Source of the DNA: Nocardia cyriacigeorgica
Lineage (GTDB): Bacteria > Actinomycetota > Actinomycetes > Mycobacteriales > Mycobacteriaceae
DNA: 64,000 nt
Direction: 5' to 3'
Assembly: GCF_005863245.1 (NCBI RefSeq)
Contig: NZ_VBUT01000002.1
Location: forward strand, 496,001 to 560,000
Shown: in pieces, positions 1 to 8,866 of the stretch
Layout of the letters: each line of letters starts with the position of its first letter
Position numbering within the stretch: the first letter of the stretch is position 1
Translations under genes and position numbers: made by a program
The notes under the pieces: generated by a model
Seen by the model: only the letters and a program-made list of their open reading frames with translations
Database searches by the model: none
Told to the model about the DNA's origin: nothing

Positions 1-515
1 GAGAGGCGGTGGACCGGGCGGTCGCCGAAGCCGGCGAGGTCGACCGCGGCCAGGGCGTCGTCGATGATCGTGCGTTCGCGCGAGGAGCCGGCACCCCAGG
101 GCGGTAGATACGGCGTCAGGCCGAGTGAGACGACCTCGCAGGCCAGCAGATCGTCGGGTGGGCGTTCGTCCTGCGCGACCAGCGCGACCGTTCGCGCGCG
201 CCGGCGGGGCGAGAGGGCGTGCAGATCGTCGGTGCCGACCAGGACGCGGCCATGTCGCGGCTTCGTGAGTCCGGCGAGGGTGCGCAGCAGGGTGGTCTTG
301 CCTGCGCCGTTCGGGCCGACGATGCCGATCATTTCGCCGGGGCGGACCTCGAAATCGACGCCGGCCAGGACCTCGCGTCGCCCGGGACCACAGGCCAGGT
401 CGCGCACCGCGACGGTCGCACCGCCCACGGCCTGGTCGGCGGTCATCGGGTGCTCCGGCGACTCGGCAGATTCATCACGACCACCGGTGTCGGCTGTGAT
501 GAACGCGCCGCTCAC
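1..515 (-). CDS. FecE/BtuD-type ABC transporter ATPase, partial (3' end outside window)
   Basis: ATP-binding subunit of a FecCD-family importer. It powers uptake of a metal chelate or corrinoid through the permease encoded just upstream. From a GTG at 515-513 about 171 residues are visible. The Walker A motif GPNGAGKTT lies at residues 67-75, followed by a Q-loop region (LVAQDE). The window edge cuts the gene just as the LSGG signature would begin (reads VHRL-S). The GTG overlaps the permease stop (GTGA), so the two are translationally coupled. An ATG at residue 24 is an alternative start. Because the operon begins behind a cobalamin riboswitch, the substrate is inferred to be cobalamin or a cobinamide; the family alone would also allow a ferric siderophore. 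Confidence 0.85.
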   Translation of the reverse strand, partial: MSGAFITADTGGRDESAESPEHPMTADQAVGGATVAVRDLACGPGRREVLAGVDFEVRPGEMIGIVGPNGAGKTTLLRTLAGLTKPRHGRVLVGTDDLHALSPRRRARTVALVAQDERPPDDLLACEVVSLGLTPYLPPWGAGSSRERTIIDDALAAVDLAGFGDRPVHRL

Positions 516-1543
516 GACGCACCGAACCGGTAATGCCGCCGGCCCATCAGGATCAGGAACGCCGGCGCACCGATCAGCCCGGTCAATACGCCGACCGGTA
601 TCTCGGTGGGCCGCACCAGGACTCGTGTCGCCGCATCGGCGATCACCAGGAACAGCGCCCCTAGCAGCGCGCACGTGGGCAATAGCGCGCGGTGGCGCGG
701 CCCGACGACAAGGCGCGCCGCGTGTGGCACCACCAGCCCGACGAAGCCGATCCCGCCCGACACCGCCACCAGTACGCCGACCAGCACCGCGAGCAGCACG
801 AACAACGCGATTCGCAGCTCACGCACCGGAACGCCGATGGAACCGGCGGTGTCCGCGCCCAGATGCAGCGCGTCCAGCCAGCCCGACGCCGCGATCAGCG
901 CCACTGCGGCGGCCGCGACCACCGCCAGCGGCACCGCGATCTTGGTCCAGTCCGCGCCCGCCAGGCTGCCCAGCAGCCAGAACAGCACCGACTGCGCGGC
1001 CGCCGGGTCGGTGCTGCGGAAGATCAGATAGCTGGTCAGCGCCGAGAACGCCGAGGCGAGCACGGTGCCGGTCAGGACGAGGCGCAGCGGCGTGAGCCCG
1101 CCTTGGGTCACCGCGATCATGAACACCAGCGCCGCCGCCGCGAACGCGCCGACGAGCGCACCGCCCGACAATGCCCAGAGCCCCGCACCCGCGAGCACAC
1201 CCGAGGTGATCACCGCCGCGGCGCCGACCCCGGCGCCGGAGGACACACCGAGCAGGAACGGATCGGCCAGCGGGTTGCGCACCAGCGTCTGCATGGCCGC
1301 ACCGGCCAGCGCCAGCCCGGCCCCGACGATCGCGGCCAGCACGGTACGCGGCACCCGCAGCTGCCAGACGATGGTGTCCAGGCCGGGGTCCGGCGGTATC
1401 CGGCCGGTCAGGCGGTGGGTCAGGACGTCGATCACGCCCGATACCGGCAGCGATTCCGCGCCGAATCCGGTGGCCAGCACCATGACCGCGGCCAGCGCGG
1501 CCAGCAGTATCGGGACGACGACAGCGGTGCCGACACGGGTCAT
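512..1543 (-). CDS. FecCD/BtuC-family ABC transporter permease
   Basis: Membrane-spanning subunit of a vitamin B12 or iron-chelate importer. The 343 residues are rich in hydrophobic segments, as expected for the 9-10 helices of this family. Family-typical stretches are LRVPRTVLAAIVGAGLALAG, MQTLVRNPLADPFLLGVSSG and GGIGFVGLVVPHAARLVVG. The length is normal. It is the first gene after the cobalamin riboswitch at 1594-1712 and overlaps the ATPase gene by 3 bp. No binding-protein gene is visible; it would have to lie beyond the left edge or elsewhere. The riboswitch makes corrinoid transport the best guess and predicts repression by B12. Confidence 0.85.
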   Translation of the reverse strand: MTRVGTAVVVPILLAALAAVMVLATGFGAESLPVSGVIDVLTHRLTGRIPPDPGLDTIVWQLRVPRTVLAAIVGAGLALAGAAMQTLVRNPLADPFLLGVSSGAGVGAAAVITSGVLAGAGLWALSGGALVGAFAAAALVFMIAVTQGGLTPLRLVLTGTVLASAFSALTSYLIFRSTDPAAAQSVLFWLLGSLAGADWTKIAVPLAVVAAAAVALIAASGWLDALHLGADTAGSIGVPVRELRIALFVLLAVLVGVLVAVSGGIGFVGLVVPHAARLVVGPRHRALLPTCALLGALFLVIADAATRVLVRPTEIPVGVLTGLIGAPAFLILMGRRHYRFGAS

Positions 1544-1593
1544 CGCGCACGCACCATCGATGAACAGCGCTCCACAGGCAAGTCGCGGCCTCT

Positions 1594-1712
1594 CCAGAGT
1601 TCGTCCGGTGGGGGAGGTCTGACTCGCGCCCGCAGGGGGCGCTCACAGTGGCGCGACCGTTCCGGATTTGCACCGGATTCCCGCACCCACCGAGGGTGAG
1701 GCCGAACTCTAC
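1594..1712 (-). ncRNA. cobalamin (adenosylcobalamin) riboswitch
   Basis: Read on the minus strand, the leader contains GGGAATCCGGTGCAAATCCG, then CGCGCCACTGTGAG, then AGTCAGACC (1616-1624). These are the hallmark core and B12-box sequences of the cobalamin riboswitch. An eight-base closing helix is formed by the arms at 1703-1710 and 1596-1603 (AGAGTTCG/CGAACTCT). It ends about 50 nt before the permease start. It should shut the transporter off when cobalamin is plentiful. I see no separate U-rich terminator, so control may act on translation. Confidence 0.92.
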
Positions 1713-1774
1713 CGATCGGTCCGGTTCGAGGTGGCGCCGGGTCGCGGCGATGGCAGAGCGTCGCGCGCCGTGCC

Positions 1775-1780
1775 TACAGT
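1775..1780 (+). promoter_or_regulatory. -10 box of a likely leaderless promoter
   Basis: TACAGT followed by six bases and then the ATG at 1787. This spacing puts the transcription start on the start codon, and there is no Shine-Dalgarno sequence. Confidence 0.6.
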
Positions 1781-1786
1781 GAAAAC

Positions 1787-2941
1787 ATGTCGCCGCTGGA
1801 CGATCGACACCCGTCCACTGTCACCGACTGGGACGATGCGCGACGGCGGGCCCGACTGGCCGAGACCCGGCCCGGGCACAACTGGACGACGTTGCGCCGC
1901 ACCCGGTTGGCGTTGTCGCGGGCCGGTGCGCTGATGCTGATCGTGCTGATCGGCATGGTCCAGTACTGGGTGCACGATGTGGCGCCGGAGCGGGCGCGGC
2001 TGGCGGGCACCGAGCCGTCGCTGCTGCCGATCTCCGCGCCCGCCGATCCGGGGGACTGGGATACCGCCGTCGTCGACATGGTTGGACTCGGCGGCCTCAA
2101 CGCCTCCGACACCGCCGAAGCACTGCCCGCGCTGAGCACGATGGGCGTGGTGTGGGCGATCCGCTACGACAATCGCGGTATCGACACCAAGGTGATCGCC
2201 GATCTGATCATCCGGGCCGCGGTCATGTCCGGGATCCGCAATATCGTGCTCACCGGGCACAGCATGGGCGGGGTGATCGCGCTGGAGGTGGGCCAGCATA
2301 TCCACACCGGCAGCGAGCTGCGATTGGTCGCGGTGCTGCTCGACTGCACCCCGCTCGACCTCGACGCCGTCCGGCCCGACAAACGCGGCCGCGGGCAGGA
2401 CATGGTGCGCTGGATGGGCTGGCTGCCCGGTGCCAGGGAGAGCCGCGCGTTGCGGCTGGTCGTCGAAACCTATGCGCGCCGGGAACGTTTCGTCGACCGC
2501 GACGGCGTCCCCGGTATCCGCGTCGAAGAGCTGGGCGCGGTGGTGGCCGAGGTGCTGCGCGACAAGATCTTCAACCCCGACGCCGCGAGCAACGGCCTGA
2601 TCGAATCCCAATTCCTCGCCATCGTGGCCGGTGGTTCGGTCGACAATCTGCGCGCGCTGTCCGAGCCCGCCGACGGCAAGCCGCGTCCGGCGATCGTGTT
2701 CATCCGCCCGCACGACGCCCACCGGGACGAGGTGGTCGACGTCGAACGCACCCATCAGGTGCTCATCGACGAGGTCGGCGGCGCCGACGGCGCGCTGCTG
2801 GTGGTGCTGCCGCACGGCACCGGCCATGCCAACCCGCGCCAGCGCCCGCACGAGTACAACACCGTGCTCGCCCAGCAGGTGCAGCCGTTCGTGGAACGGT
2901 TCGAACAGCAGAGCGCCGGCCGCGTCGACGCCGGACGGTGA
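1787..2941 (+). CDS. membrane-anchored alpha/beta hydrolase
   Basis: Predicted serine hydrolase of unknown substrate, 384 residues. An N-terminal cytoplasmic stretch of about 45 residues precedes one hydrophobic segment (ALMLIVLIGMVQYWV, about residues 47-62). The hydrolase domain follows. The nucleophile elbow GHSMGG places the serine at about residue 159, and a C-terminal histidine candidate is in LPHGTGHAN. The single N-terminal segment suggests the domain sits outside the membrane. It is divergent from the riboswitch-controlled transporter and has its own leaderless-type promoter. No neighbour indicates the substrate. Confidence 0.75.
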   Translation: MSPLDDRHPSTVTDWDDARRRARLAETRPGHNWTTLRRTRLALSRAGALMLIVLIGMVQYWVHDVAPERARLAGTEPSLLPISAPADPGDWDTAVVDMVGLGGLNASDTAEALPALSTMGVVWAIRYDNRGIDTKVIADLIIRAAVMSGIRNIVLTGHSMGGVIALEVGQHIHTGSELRLVAVLLDCTPLDLDAVRPDKRGRGQDMVRWMGWLPGARESRALRLVVETYARRERFVDRDGVPGIRVEELGAVVAEVLRDKIFNPDAASNGLIESQFLAIVAGGSVDNLRALSEPADGKPRPAIVFIRPHDAHRDEVVDVERTHQVLIDEVGGADGALLVVLPHGTGHANPRQRPHEYNTVLAQQVQPFVERFEQQSAGRVDAGR

Positions 2942-3007
2942 GGACGAGTTCGGATCACGGTGCCGTTAACGGTGTTCGGGGCCGGGCCCGGCTTGTTGAA
3001 TTCCCGC

Positions 3008-4099
3008 ATGGCTCGACCTCGTATCTTCCGCACCGGCCCGCGCGGCCGCACCGCCGCCCTCCTGCTCGCCGCAGTATCGTTCGCGACGTTCGCGCTGACC
3101 GGATGTGCCTCCGACAAGCCGGAGGCTGGGTCTGTCGTCGACGGGCCACTGCCGACCGAGGTGCCGCCGGGCACCAAGCTCGTGCTCGCCGACCAGTCCG
3201 AACTGCTGCGCCACCAACTGCTGCTCTCGGGTGAGCTGGACAAGCTGCCGTTCGAGGTCGAGTTCGCCAACTTCGTGGGCGGTCCGGCGATCCTGGAATC
3301 GTTCCGCGCCGGGGCCGCCGACGCCGCCTGGGTCGGCGATGTCCCGCCCATCCACGCCCTCGCCGCGAAACAGGATGTGCCGATCGTCGCGGCGGCCCAG
3401 ATCGACCCGGGCGCTTTGCGATTCGGTGTGGCCCCCGGTGTTTCGGTCCGGACGGCCGCGGAGATCAAGGGCAAGAAGATCGCCTACGCCGAGGGCACCT
3501 CACAGCAGGCGGCGGTGCTGCGGTTGCTGGACAAGGCCGGGCTGGAGACCTCCGACGTGGAGTTGGTGCGCATCCAGCTCGCCGAATTCCTGGACGCGGT
3601 GCGCACCGGCCAGGTCGATCTCGCCCCGCTCAACGAACCCAACACCACCCGATTCCTGCGCACCCCCGGCACCTCGCTGATCCCGGCCGAGGAAACCGCG
3701 GGCACCTACCCGGGGCTCACCTACCTGTACGCGCGCCGCGAGGTGGTGCGTGATCCGGCGAAGGCCGCCGCGGTGCGGGCGCTGGTGGCCGCGTATGTGC
3801 GGTCCTGGCAGTGGGTGAACGAGCACCGCGACGAATGGGCGCAGAAGTACTACGTGGACAACCAGAAGGTGAGCCTCGACGACGCCAAGCGCATCGTGGC
3901 ATCGCGGGGCACCATCACCTTCCCGCATCTGGACCAGCAGCTGATCGACCGCCAGCAGGCCACCATCGACGTCATCGACGCCGCCGGTGAACTGCCGCGC
4001 AAGGTCAGCGCCGCCGACGGGATCGACCTGCGTTTCGACACCGTCATCACCGAAACCGTCGGCCAGGTCGGCGCCGGCTTCGCACCGGGGAGCAACTGA
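3008..4099 (+). CDS. SsuA/TauA-type substrate-binding lipoprotein
   Basis: Extracytoplasmic solute-binding protein for aliphatic sulfonates or related organosulfur compounds. I start it at the ATG at 3008, because it gives a clean lipoprotein signal: basic start, hydrophobic core, lipobox LTGC with the cysteine at residue 33. An in-frame upstream start at 2960 would bury that signal. The mature part has the NMT1/SsuA-like fold pattern (FVGGPAILESFRAGAADAAWVGDVP). Its last codons overlap the permease start (TGATG). Together with the next two genes it forms a complete importer. It should be lipidated by an Lgt such as the one at 60943. Confidence 0.85.
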   Translation: MARPRIFRTGPRGRTAALLLAAVSFATFALTGCASDKPEAGSVVDGPLPTEVPPGTKLVLADQSELLRHQLLLSGELDKLPFEVEFANFVGGPAILESFRAGAADAAWVGDVPPIHALAAKQDVPIVAAAQIDPGALRFGVAPGVSVRTAAEIKGKKIAYAEGTSQQAAVLRLLDKAGLETSDVELVRIQLAEFLDAVRTGQVDLAPLNEPNTTRFLRTPGTSLIPAEETAGTYPGLTYLYARREVVRDPAKAAAVRALVAAYVRSWQWVNEHRDEWAQKYYVDNQKVSLDDAKRIVASRGTITFPHLDQQLIDRQQATIDVIDAAGELPRKVSAADGIDLRFDTVITETVGQVGAGFAPGSN

Positions 4100-4962
4100 T
4101 GGCTGTACAGACCGCAGGCGCGGGCGTCTTCGGACGGGTACCGCGCACCGCCGCCACCCCCGCGCTCGCCGCGCGCAAGCGCACCCGCCGCACCCTCGGG
4201 CCGGGCCGGGCGATCCCGTTCGGCGCGGCGCTCGGGCCCGCACTGCTGATCGGCGCCTGGATCGCCGGATCCGCCTCCGGTGCGCTCGACCCGGAGACCC
4301 TGCCCGCGCCGTGGACGGTCGCGCAGACCGCGGGCGATCTCCTCGCCGACGGCCGCCTGCAATCGAACCTGCTCACCTCGCTGCAACGGGCCGGGATCAG
4401 TCTGGTGCTCGGCGTCGTCATCGGCGTGGTGCTGGCCTTGATCGCCGGGCTGAGCCGCCTGGGTGAGGCGCTGGTGGACGGGCCGATCCAGATCAAACGC
4501 TCCATCCCGACGCTGGCGTTGATCCCGCTGTTCATCGTGTGGTTCGGCATCGGTGAACAGATGAAGCTCATCGTCATCACCACCAGCGTGCTCATCCCGG
4601 TCTACATCAACACCCACGCGCATCTGCGCAGCGTCGACGCACGCTATGTCGAACTCGCCGAGACGGTCGGCCTGTCGCGCACGGCGTTCATCCGCCGGAT
4701 CGCGCTGCCCGGTTCGCTGCCCGGCTTCTTCACCGGGCTGCGGCTGGCGGTCACCATCTCCTGGCTGGCGCTGGTGGTGGTCGAGCAGGTCAACGCCACC
4801 AGCGGCATCGGCTATCTGATGACGCAGGCCCGCACCTACGGCCAGATCGACGTCATCGTGGTCGGCCTGGTCATCTACGGCCTGCTCGGGCTGCTCGGTG
4901 ATCTCGCCGTGCGCACAGTGGAAAGGAAGGCGCTGTCATGGCGGCAGACTCTCGGCGACTGA
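4099..4962 (+). CDS. SsuC-type ABC transporter permease
   Basis: Inner-membrane subunit of the sulfonate-type importer, 287 residues. It has several hydrophobic segments and the BPD_transp_1 loop (ETVGLSRTAFIRRIALPGSLPGFFTGL, with the EAA-type signature that contacts the ATPase). The C-terminal NATSGIGYLMTQARTYGQID is typical of SsuC/TauC. The start overlaps the binding-protein stop by one base, and the end overlaps the ATPase gene by 25 bp, so the operon is tightly coupled. Confidence 0.88.
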   Translation: MAVQTAGAGVFGRVPRTAATPALAARKRTRRTLGPGRAIPFGAALGPALLIGAWIAGSASGALDPETLPAPWTVAQTAGDLLADGRLQSNLLTSLQRAGISLVLGVVIGVVLALIAGLSRLGEALVDGPIQIKRSIPTLALIPLFIVWFGIGEQMKLIVITTSVLIPVYINTHAHLRSVDARYVELAETVGLSRTAFIRRIALPGSLPGFFTGLRLAVTISWLALVVVEQVNATSGIGYLMTQARTYGQIDVIVVGLVIYGLLGLLGDLAVRTVERKALSWRQTLGD

Positions 4963-5666
4963 ATCTCGTCCGGGCCCGCGCCCTCACTCGCGGTTTCGGC
5001 GACCGGGTGGTGCTCGACGGGCTCGATCTCGATATCGCGCGCGGCGAATTCGTCGCGCTGCTCGGGCGCAGCGGCTCCGGTAAGAGCACCTTGCTGCGGG
5101 CGCTGGCCGAACTCGACGACGGCGTGCCCGGTTCGGGGGAGCTGTCGGTGCCGGCGGACAAGGCGGTGGTGTTCCAGGATTCGCGGCTGCTGCCGTGGAC
5201 GCGGGTGCTCGACAACGTCACCCTCGGGCTGACCGGTCCGGGTGCCGCCGACCGTGGCCGGGAGGCGCTCGCCGAGGTCGGGCTGGCCGGGCGGGAGCGG
5301 GCGTGGCCGCGCGAGTTGTCCGGTGGTGAGCAGCAGCGGGTCGCGCTGGCCCGTTCGCTGGTGCGCGCGCCCGCGCTGTTGCTGGCCGACGAACCCTTCG
5401 GCGCGCTCGACGCGCTCACCCGGATCCGGATGCACGTGCTGTTGCGCGAGCTGTGCGCCAAGCACACCCCGGCCGTGCTACTGGTCACCCATGACGTGGA
5501 CGAGGCGGTGTCGCTGGCCGATCGCGTGCTCGTCCTCGAGGCGGGGCGCATCGTGCTCGACCGCCGCATCGCACTGGATCATCCACGCCGGCACAGCGAT
5601 CCGGTGTTCGCACAGTATCGAGAGGAGCTGCTGAGCGGGCTCGGTGTCGAGCCGCAGGCAGCGTAG
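4938..5666 (+). CDS. SsuB-type ABC transporter ATPase
   Basis: ATPase of the sulfonate-type importer, 242 residues. It has Walker A GRSGSGKST (43-51), signature LSGGEQQRVALARSL, Walker B LLLADEPFGALD and the H-loop LLVTHDVDEA. The short family-typical DSRLLPW segment after the Q-loop is also present. The ATG at 4938 is preceded by GAAAGGAAGG. The gene lies inside the end of the permease gene and is followed 14 bp later by the FMN monooxygenase, so uptake and desulfonation are probably co-transcribed. Confidence 0.9.
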   Translation: MAADSRRLNLVRARALTRGFGDRVVLDGLDLDIARGEFVALLGRSGSGKSTLLRALAELDDGVPGSGELSVPADKAVVFQDSRLLPWTRVLDNVTLGLTGPGAADRGREALAEVGLAGRERAWPRELSGGEQQRVALARSLVRAPALLLADEPFGALDALTRIRMHVLLRELCAKHTPAVLLVTHDVDEAVSLADRVLVLEAGRIVLDRRIALDHPRRHSDPVFAQYREELLSGLGVEPQAA

Positions 5667-5680
5667 GTGAAGCAGGCTTC

Positions 5681-7030
5681 ATGACCGAGCAACGACAACT
5701 GAGTCTCAACGCGTTCATCTACCCGGCCGGCCATCACGAGGCGGCCTGGCGTCATCCCGACAGCGGCGCCGACCGGATCTACGACGTGTCCTATTACCAG
5801 CAGATCGGCCGCACCGCCGAGGCCGCGACCTTCGACGCGGTGTTCTTCGCCGACGGGCCCGCCCTGCGAACCAACGTGGAGTTCAACGCCGCGCCAGGGC
5901 TGGAGCCGATCACGCTGCTCACCGCGATCGCCTCGGCGACAACGCATCTCGGCCTGATCGCGACGGCGTCGACCACCTACTACGAGCCCTACAACCTGGC
6001 GCGGCTGTTCTCCTCGCTCGACCACATCTCCGGTGGCCGCGCGGGCTGGAACATCGTCACCACCGGGACCGAAGCGGCGGCCGCCAATTTCGGTCTCGAC
6101 CGGCACCCGGATCATCGCGAACGCTATGCCAGGGCGCGGGAATTCGTCGACGCGGTGGTCGCGCTGTGGGACAGCTGGGAAGACGACGCCATCGTGTTCG
6201 ACCGCGCCGCCGGGCGCTACGCCGACCCGGACAAGATCCACCGGATCGACTTCGACGGCGAGTACCTGCGCGTGCGTGGCCCGTTCAGCTCCGCGCGCAC
6301 CCCGCAGGGCTATCCGGTGCTGGTGCAGGCCGGAGCGTCCAATGACGGCCGCGCCTTCGCGGGCCGCTATGCCGAAGCCATCTTCACCGCGCATCAGCGG
6401 CTCGAGGACGCGCAGCGGTTCTACCGCGATATCAAGCAGCGGGCGCGCGGTTTCGGCCGCAACCCCGATCACGTCAAGATCCTGCCCGGGATCTCTCCGT
6501 TCATCGCCGACACCGAAGAAGGGGCCCGGCGGCTGGAACGGGAGTTCAACGAACTCACCGTGCCGGAATACGGCCTGACGCAGCTGGAAAGCATCGCGGG
6601 CAAGAGCCTGCGGCATCTGAAACTGGACGAGCCGGTGCCGTACGAATTGTTCGCCGACGCCGGTGATGTCACCGACAACGCCCAGAGCCGCCTGCAAGTG
6701 GTGGCGGGCATCGTCGAGCGCGAGCGTCCCACGGTGCGCGGACTGCTGCATCGGCTGGCCGGTGCGCGCGGGCATCGCGTCTTCGCCGGAACACCGGAGC
6801 AGGTCGCCGACACCATCGAAGAGTGGTTCCGGCACGGCGCGGCCGACGGGTTCAACGTGATGCCGCCGTATTACCCGGGTGGGCTCGAGGTGTTCGCCGA
6901 GACCGTGGTGCCGATTCTGCGGGAGCGCGGGCTGTTTCGCACCGAATACACCGGGACCACCTTGCGTGACCACTTCGGGCTGCCGCGTCCGGAGAGCCGG
7001 TTCGCGCGGCGGCCGGCACTGGTCCGGTGA
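5681..7030 (+). CDS. NtaA/SnaA/DszA-family FMN-dependent monooxygenase
   Basis: Class-C flavin monooxygenase of the bacterial luciferase fold, 449 residues, the usual length for this family. The N-terminus (LNAFIYPAGHHEAAWRHP) and the stretches DHISGGRAGWNIVTT and YPVLVQAGASNDGRAFAGRYAEAIF are characteristic. These enzymes use FMNH2 supplied by a separate reductase to oxidise organosulfur, aminopolycarboxylate or related compounds. Coupling to an SsuABC-type importer points to organosulfur scavenging, but the exact substrate cannot be read from the sequence. No flavin reductase gene is adjacent. Confidence 0.85.
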   Translation: MTEQRQLSLNAFIYPAGHHEAAWRHPDSGADRIYDVSYYQQIGRTAEAATFDAVFFADGPALRTNVEFNAAPGLEPITLLTAIASATTHLGLIATASTTYYEPYNLARLFSSLDHISGGRAGWNIVTTGTEAAAANFGLDRHPDHRERYARAREFVDAVVALWDSWEDDAIVFDRAAGRYADPDKIHRIDFDGEYLRVRGPFSSARTPQGYPVLVQAGASNDGRAFAGRYAEAIFTAHQRLEDAQRFYRDIKQRARGFGRNPDHVKILPGISPFIADTEEGARRLEREFNELTVPEYGLTQLESIAGKSLRHLKLDEPVPYELFADAGDVTDNAQSRLQVVAGIVERERPTVRGLLHRLAGARGHRVFAGTPEQVADTIEEWFRHGAADGFNVMPPYYPGGLEVFAETVVPILRERGLFRTEYTGTTLRDHFGLPRPESRFARRPALVR

Positions 7031-7114
7031 GGGCCGGATAGCGCGATGAGAAAGGCCTGCGTGGAGGTATCGTGCCGATCTTGCGCAGCTCTCAGCGCAT
7101 GCGGGATTCGAGCA

Positions 7115-7705
7115 TCAGCGCACGCGGGAGCCGAGCAGGTGCCGGATACCGCCGACGAACAGTTGCAGGCCGAAGTCGAAACGGGCTGTCGGGTCGGGGG
7201 ATTCGGCATCGCTCAGCGGGGAATCGGCGTCGGTGAGTGCGCCTGCGGAGTCCATCTGCATGCGCGACTGTTCGTCGACGGTGTGGCCGAGTACGTAGTA
7301 CAGCAGCGTGAACGCCGCCAGTTCGGCCTCGGCGCGCGGCATGCCCGCGCGGATCGCGGCGCCGGCGAAACGCTCGCGGCCCTTGCTGGTGGTCAGGCGT
7401 GAGGCATAGGTGGCCGAGACGAGTTCGGCGCCGTCACGGTAGGCCAGCAGGCAGTTGCGCAGCCGGTGCGCGAGTTCGGTGAGCTGGCCCGGCCAGTCGG
7501 TGGCCTCGAGCGGATCCTCCATGGGCGCGAGGATGCGGTCGGCCACCGCGCCGAGCAGCGCCTGCTTGTTCGGGAAATGCCAGTACAGGGCGCCGGGCTG
7601 CACGCGCAACGATCCGGCCAGCCGACGCATCGTCAGGTCGGCGAGACCGAATTGGTCGAGGATGGCGATGGCGCCGTCGACCACATCGGACCGGTGCAGT
7701 TGCAC
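7115..7705 (-). CDS. bioQ: TetR-family regulator, probable BioQ-type biotin repressor
   Basis: Transcription factor of 196 residues. The N-terminal HTH ([29 protein letters not shown], about residues 24-52) is classic TetR. It is divergent from bioB, and the 147-bp spacer holds a perfect TGAAC-N3-GTTCA palindrome. As I recall, BioQ of corynebacteria and mycobacteria controls biotin genes through a TGAAC-N3-GTTAC-like site, so position, family and operator all agree. A GGGAGGG motif precedes its ATG. The identification as BioQ is inference from context, not from direct sequence comparison. Confidence 0.8.
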   Translation of the reverse strand: MQLHRSDVVDGAIAILDQFGLADLTMRRLAGSLRVQPGALYWHFPNKQALLGAVADRILAPMEDPLEATDWPGQLTELAHRLRNCLLAYRDGAELVSATYASRLTTSKGRERFAGAAIRAGMPRAEAELAAFTLLYYVLGHTVDEQSRMQMDSAGALTDADSPLSDAESPDPTARFDFGLQLFVGGIRHLLGSRVR

Positions 7706-7754
7706 GCTGGAACCCTCCCGTCGTGTTGTGTCTCACTCTCGAGCTACCCTATCC

Positions 7755-7767
7755 TGAACACCGTTCA
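7755..7767. promoter_or_regulatory. BioQ-type operator TGAAC-ACC-GTTCA
   Basis: Perfect 5+3+5 inverted repeat between the divergent TetR gene and bioB. It overlaps the stretch where both promoters must lie (a TACCCT box lies at 7745-7750). It matches the half-site reported for BioQ. Confidence 0.8.
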
Positions 7768-7852
7768 AGTTGCATGGTCGTTCCAGTGTGAATGCCATCT
7801 CGATCGGCCACCACCGACGGCCGCACCCGGCCGGATGAAAGGGATTCGTGCA

Positions 7853-8866
7853 GTGACCCAGGCACCCGTGACCACCGACATTCTGGCCATCGCCCGCGAG
7901 CAGGTGCTCGAACGCGGCGTCGGACTCACCCAGGAACAGACCCTCGAGGTCCTGAAGCTCGGTGACGACCGGCTCGAGGATCTGCTGGCGCTGGCCCACG
8001 ACGTGCGGATGAAGTGGTGCGGCCCGGAGGTCGAGGTCGAGGGCATCATCAGCCTCAAGACCGGCGGCTGCCCGGAGGACTGCCACTTCTGCTCCCAGTC
8101 GGGCCTGTTCCAGTCGCCGGTGCGCGCCGCCTGGCTCGACATCCCGAGCCTGGTCGAGGCCGCCAAGCAGACCGCCAAGACCGGCGCCACCGAGTTCTGC
8201 ATCGTCGCGGCCGTGCGCGGCCCGGACGAGCGGCTGATGGCGCAGGTCGCCGCCGGTGTCGAAGCCATCCGCAACGAGGTCGACATCCAGGTCGCCTGCT
8301 CGCTCGGCATGCTCACCCAGGAACAGGTCGACCAGCTCGCCGCCATGGGCGTGCACCGCTACAACCACAACCTGGAGACCTCGCGCTCGCACTTCCCCAA
8401 CGTCGTCACCACCCACACCTGGGAGGAGCGCTGGGACACCCTGCGCATGGTGCGCGAGGCCGGCATGGAGGTCTGCTGCGGCGGCATCCTCGGCATGGGC
8501 GAAAGCCTCGAACAGCGCGCCGAATTCGCCGCCAACCTGGCCGAACTCGAGCCCGACGAGGTCCCGCTGAACTTCCTCAACCCGCGCCCGGGCACCCCCT
8601 TCGGTGACCTCGAGGTGCTGCCGGCCGCCGATGCGCTGCGCGCCGTGGCCGCGTTCCGGCTGGCGCTGCCGCGCACCATCCTGCGCTTCGCCGGCGGCCG
8701 CGAGATCACCCTCGGCGACCTCGGCGCCAAGCAGGGCATCCTCGGCGGCATCAACGCCGTCATCGTCGGCAACTACCTGACGACCCTCGGCCGGCCCGCG
8801 GAGAGCGACCTCGACCTGCTCGGCGAGCTGAAGATGCCGATCAAGGCGCTCAACGACACCCTGTGA
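7853..8866 (+). CDS. bioB: biotin synthase
   Basis: Radical-SAM enzyme that inserts sulfur into dethiobiotin, the last step of biotin synthesis. It has 337 residues from the GTG at 7853, preceded by GAAAGGGA. A longer open frame exists upstream but covers the operator. The [4Fe-4S]/SAM motif CPEDCHFC places cysteines at 73, 77 and 80. Conserved stretches include [29 protein letters not shown] and [10 protein letters not shown], with the C-terminal [21 protein letters not shown]. The end overlaps the next gene (GTGA). Expression is expected to fall when biotin is sufficient, through the divergent BioQ-type repressor. Confidence 0.96.
   Translation: MTQAPVTTDILAIAREQVLERGVGLTQEQTLEVLKLGDDRLEDLLALAHDVRMKWCGPEVEVEGIISLKTGGCPEDCHFCSQSGLFQSPVRAAWLDIPSLVEAAKQTAKTGATEFCIVAAVRGPDERLMAQVAAGVEAIRNEVDIQVACSLGMLTQEQVDQLAAMGVHRYNHNLETSRSHFPNVVTTHTWEERWDTLRMVREAGMEVCCGGILGMGESLEQRAEFAANLAELEPDEVPLNFLNPRPGTPFGDLEVLPAADALRAVAAFRLALPRTILRFAGGREITLGDLGAKQGILGGINAVIVGNYLTTLGRPAESDLDLLGELKMPIKALNDTL

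Noticed and set aside
64..1699. Long plus-strand open frames opposite the FecCD permease and riboswitch
   Set aside because: They are Arg/Ala/Pro-rich translations of the opposite strand of a clear gene; stops are rare at this GC content.
7466..7852. Upstream extension of the bioB open frame
   Set aside because: It crosses the divergent TetR gene start and the operator; BioB homology begins near the GTG at 7853.
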